Origin: Caballeronia sp. SBC1 | GTDB lineage: Bacteria; Pseudomonadota; Gammaproteobacteria; Burkholderiales; Burkholderiaceae | DNA length: 64,000 nucleotides | Assembly: GCF_011493005.1 (NCBI RefSeq) | Contig: NZ_CP049156.1 | Span: 744,001-808,000, forward strand | Direction: 5' to 3' | Shown here: positions 62,875-64,000 of the stretch, one piece after another | Layout of the letters: each line of letters begins with the position of its first letter | Numbering within the stretch: the stretch's first letter is position 1 | The notes under the pieces: model-generated | What the model saw: only the letters and a program-made list of their open reading frames with translations | What the model was told of the DNA's origin: nothing | Database searches by the model: none | Position numbers and translations under genes: made by a program

Positions 62875-64000
62875 GGCGCCGCTCCCTCGAGGAAACCCTT
62901 GAGCATGCCGAGCGTGTCGGCGTCGTCAATGTGCTTGTCCGTACGCCATCTCAGCATGCGTGGAAACCGCACGGCAATGCCTGACTTGTGGCGCGGGCTC
63001 GCCTGGATACCTTCGAAACCGATCTCGAACACAAGCGTCGGCGTGACGCTGCGCACCGGCCCGAATTTTTCGATGGTCGTCTTGCGCACGACCGCATCGA
63101 CCTTGCGCATCTCTTCGTCCGTCAAGCCGGAATACGCTTTCGCGAAGGGCACAAGGGTGCGCACGCCATCGGCTTCGTCCCACACAGCGAAGGTGAAATC
63201 GGTGTACAAACTTGCGCGCCGGCCGTGGCCGCGTTGCGCGTAAAGCAAGACGGCATCTATGGCGTATGGATCGATTTTCCATTTCCACCACGTCCCGGAA
63301 GCCTTCGTGCGCCCGACGCCATAAAGCGATTCACGTCCCTTCAGCATCAAGCCTTCAACACCCCGGCCGCGGCTTTCGTCGCGCAGCGCGGCGAGGGCCA
63401 CCCAATCGGGCGCTTCAACCATCGGTGAGACACGCAGCAAGTCGACCGCCAATGTTTCGCCTAACGCGGTGGCCAATGCATCGAGTTGCGCGCGGCGTTC
63501 GATCAGCGGCGTGACGCGCAGATCGCGGCCATTGGCTTCCAGCAGGTCGTAAGCGAGAAACGTAGCGGGTGAATCGGCAAGCACTTTCTTCGACAAGCTT
63601 TTGCGCGTGATTCGCGGTTGCAGTCGCGCGAACGGCAATGGCGCGTCGCCACCGGGTTCCCACGCGAGAATTTCGCCGTCTATAACAGTGCCGTCCGCCA
63701 GCGCGGCGCCGAGCGAGGCGAGTTCGGGAAAGCGGTCGGTGATCAGATCTTCACCGCGCGACCACAGCCACACCCTGCCGCCGCGCTTGACAAGCTGTGC
63801 GCGAATCCCGTCCCACTTCCATTCGATCACCCAATCCGACGGCGCGCCAAGCGTCGCCGGATCGGCTTGCAAGGGATGGGCAAGGAAAAATGGGTATGGC
63901 AATCCGAGATCGCTCTCATGCGGCGTGGCGGCGTTTTCATCGTCCGAGCTTTCCGGTGCAATCAGCCGCAGATAGCGCGCCGCGCCCGGCGCTTGCTGCG
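62871..64000 (-). CDS. ATP-dependent DNA ligase of the damage-response set (5' end beyond the window)
   Basis: C-terminal roughly 376 residues of an ATP-dependent DNA ligase. The nucleotidyltransferase motif I is [11 protein letters not shown] with the adenylated Lys. Motif III is [18 protein letters not shown] is motif IIIa-like; GVEGLMLKG and TWWKWKIDP are motifs IV-V. The OB-fold follows with [29 protein letters not shown]. The frame stays open to the window edge with [17 protein letters not shown] upstream, so the TTG at 63902 is not the true start; an N-terminal DNA-binding domain of about 150-200 residues should lie beyond. Its stop overlaps the helicase start by 4 nt. Confidence 0.93.
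   Translation of the reverse strand, partial: QQAPGAARYLRLIAPESSDDENAATPHESDLGLPYPFFLAHPLQADPATLGAPSDWVIEWKWDGIRAQLVKRGGRVWLWSRGEDLITDRFPELASLGAALADGTVIDGEILAWEPGGDAPLPFARLQPRITRKSLSKKVLADSPATFLAYDLLEANGRDLRVTPLIERRAQLDALATALGETLAVDLLRVSPMVEAPDWVALAALRDESRGRGVEGLMLKGRESLYGVGRTKASGTWWKWKIDPYAIDAVLLYAQRGHGRRASLYTDFTFAVWDEADGVRTLVPFAKAYSGLTDEEMRKVDAVVRKTTIEKFGPVRSVTPTLVFEIGFEGIQASPRHKSGIAVRFPRMLRWRTDKHIDDADTLGMLKGFLEGAAP

Noticed and set aside
63902..63902. TTG at 63902 as the start of the DNA ligase
   Set aside because: The reading frame continues upstream to the window edge with ligase-like sequence, and the remaining protein would lack its N-terminal domain.

Overview
The window is a high-GC, gene-dense stretch of a beta-proteobacterial chromosome. 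Gene order and protein content point to Burkholderiaceae of the Burkholderia / Paraburkholderia / Caballeronia group: purC-purE-purK-sua5 order, a TetR-RND-OprM efflux locus like bpeR-bpeAB-oprB, an htrA gene directly behind a two-component system, and a DUF2783-hmgA-fahA tyrosine-degradation operon. No rRNA, tRNA, insertion sequence, phage gene or CRISPR array was seen. I recognise 50 intact or window-truncated protein genes and one decayed gene.

Layout. 1-579: non-coding leader with three hairpins. 580-4527: purine biosynthesis (purC, purE, purK) plus a Sua5-type tRNA-modification gene. 4754-8941 (minus): GDSL lipoprotein, PBP4-type DacB and a LysR regulator. 9079-12689: an operon divergent from the LysR gene, with an MHS-family transporter, an N-carbamoyl-amino-acid hydrolase-like amidohydrolase and an acetylpolyamine-deacetylase-like protein. 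12890-16795: OprD-type porin and GH20 hexosaminidase, probably for chitin oligosaccharides. 16969-20553: response regulator, histidine kinase and DegP/HtrA protease; the regulator and protease promoters share a PmrA-like CTTAAG-type box. 20786-22781: three small genes (exported protein, DUF427, CoxG-like). 22809-30073: RND efflux pump with its TetR repressor.

30175-36814: NCS2 nucleobase permease (minus), FGGY kinase plus AGE-family isomerase, then glutathione-dependent formaldehyde oxidation (frmA, fghA). 37002-39646 (minus): metal ABC importer znuA-znuC-znuB. 40085-50388: a polyol catabolic region of two converging operons. The plus operon holds an SDR dehydrogenase, ABC importer and HAD phosphatase; the minus operon holds dalD, xylB and a SorC/DeoR-type regulator. 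50772-51005: relic of a second SDR dehydrogenase. 51063-57635: a degenerate EAL protein, then MBL - FAD monooxygenase - DUF2783 - hmgA - fahA. 57713-64000: DHA1 exporter, exported hypothetical, and the ligase-associated DNA-damage-response set pdeM - Lhr-type helicase - DNA ligase, the last cut by the window end.

Most notable observations. (1) The two polyol operons share a 33-bp split palindrome with the same promoter geometry (TTGAC[A/T], 17 bp, GATCAT inside the palindrome), which defines a likely regulon for the SorC-type regulator. (2) Direct-repeat TTTAAG boxes with 11-bp period lie 10 bp upstream of the -10 elements of both the two-component operon and its htrA neighbour. (3) A nonsense-mutated SDR relic lies beside dalD. 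(4) The EAL protein and the metallo-beta-lactamase-fold protein of the homogentisate locus lack canonical catalytic residues. (5) The metal transporter has a His-rich tail on its ATPase and an unusual ligand set in its binding protein.
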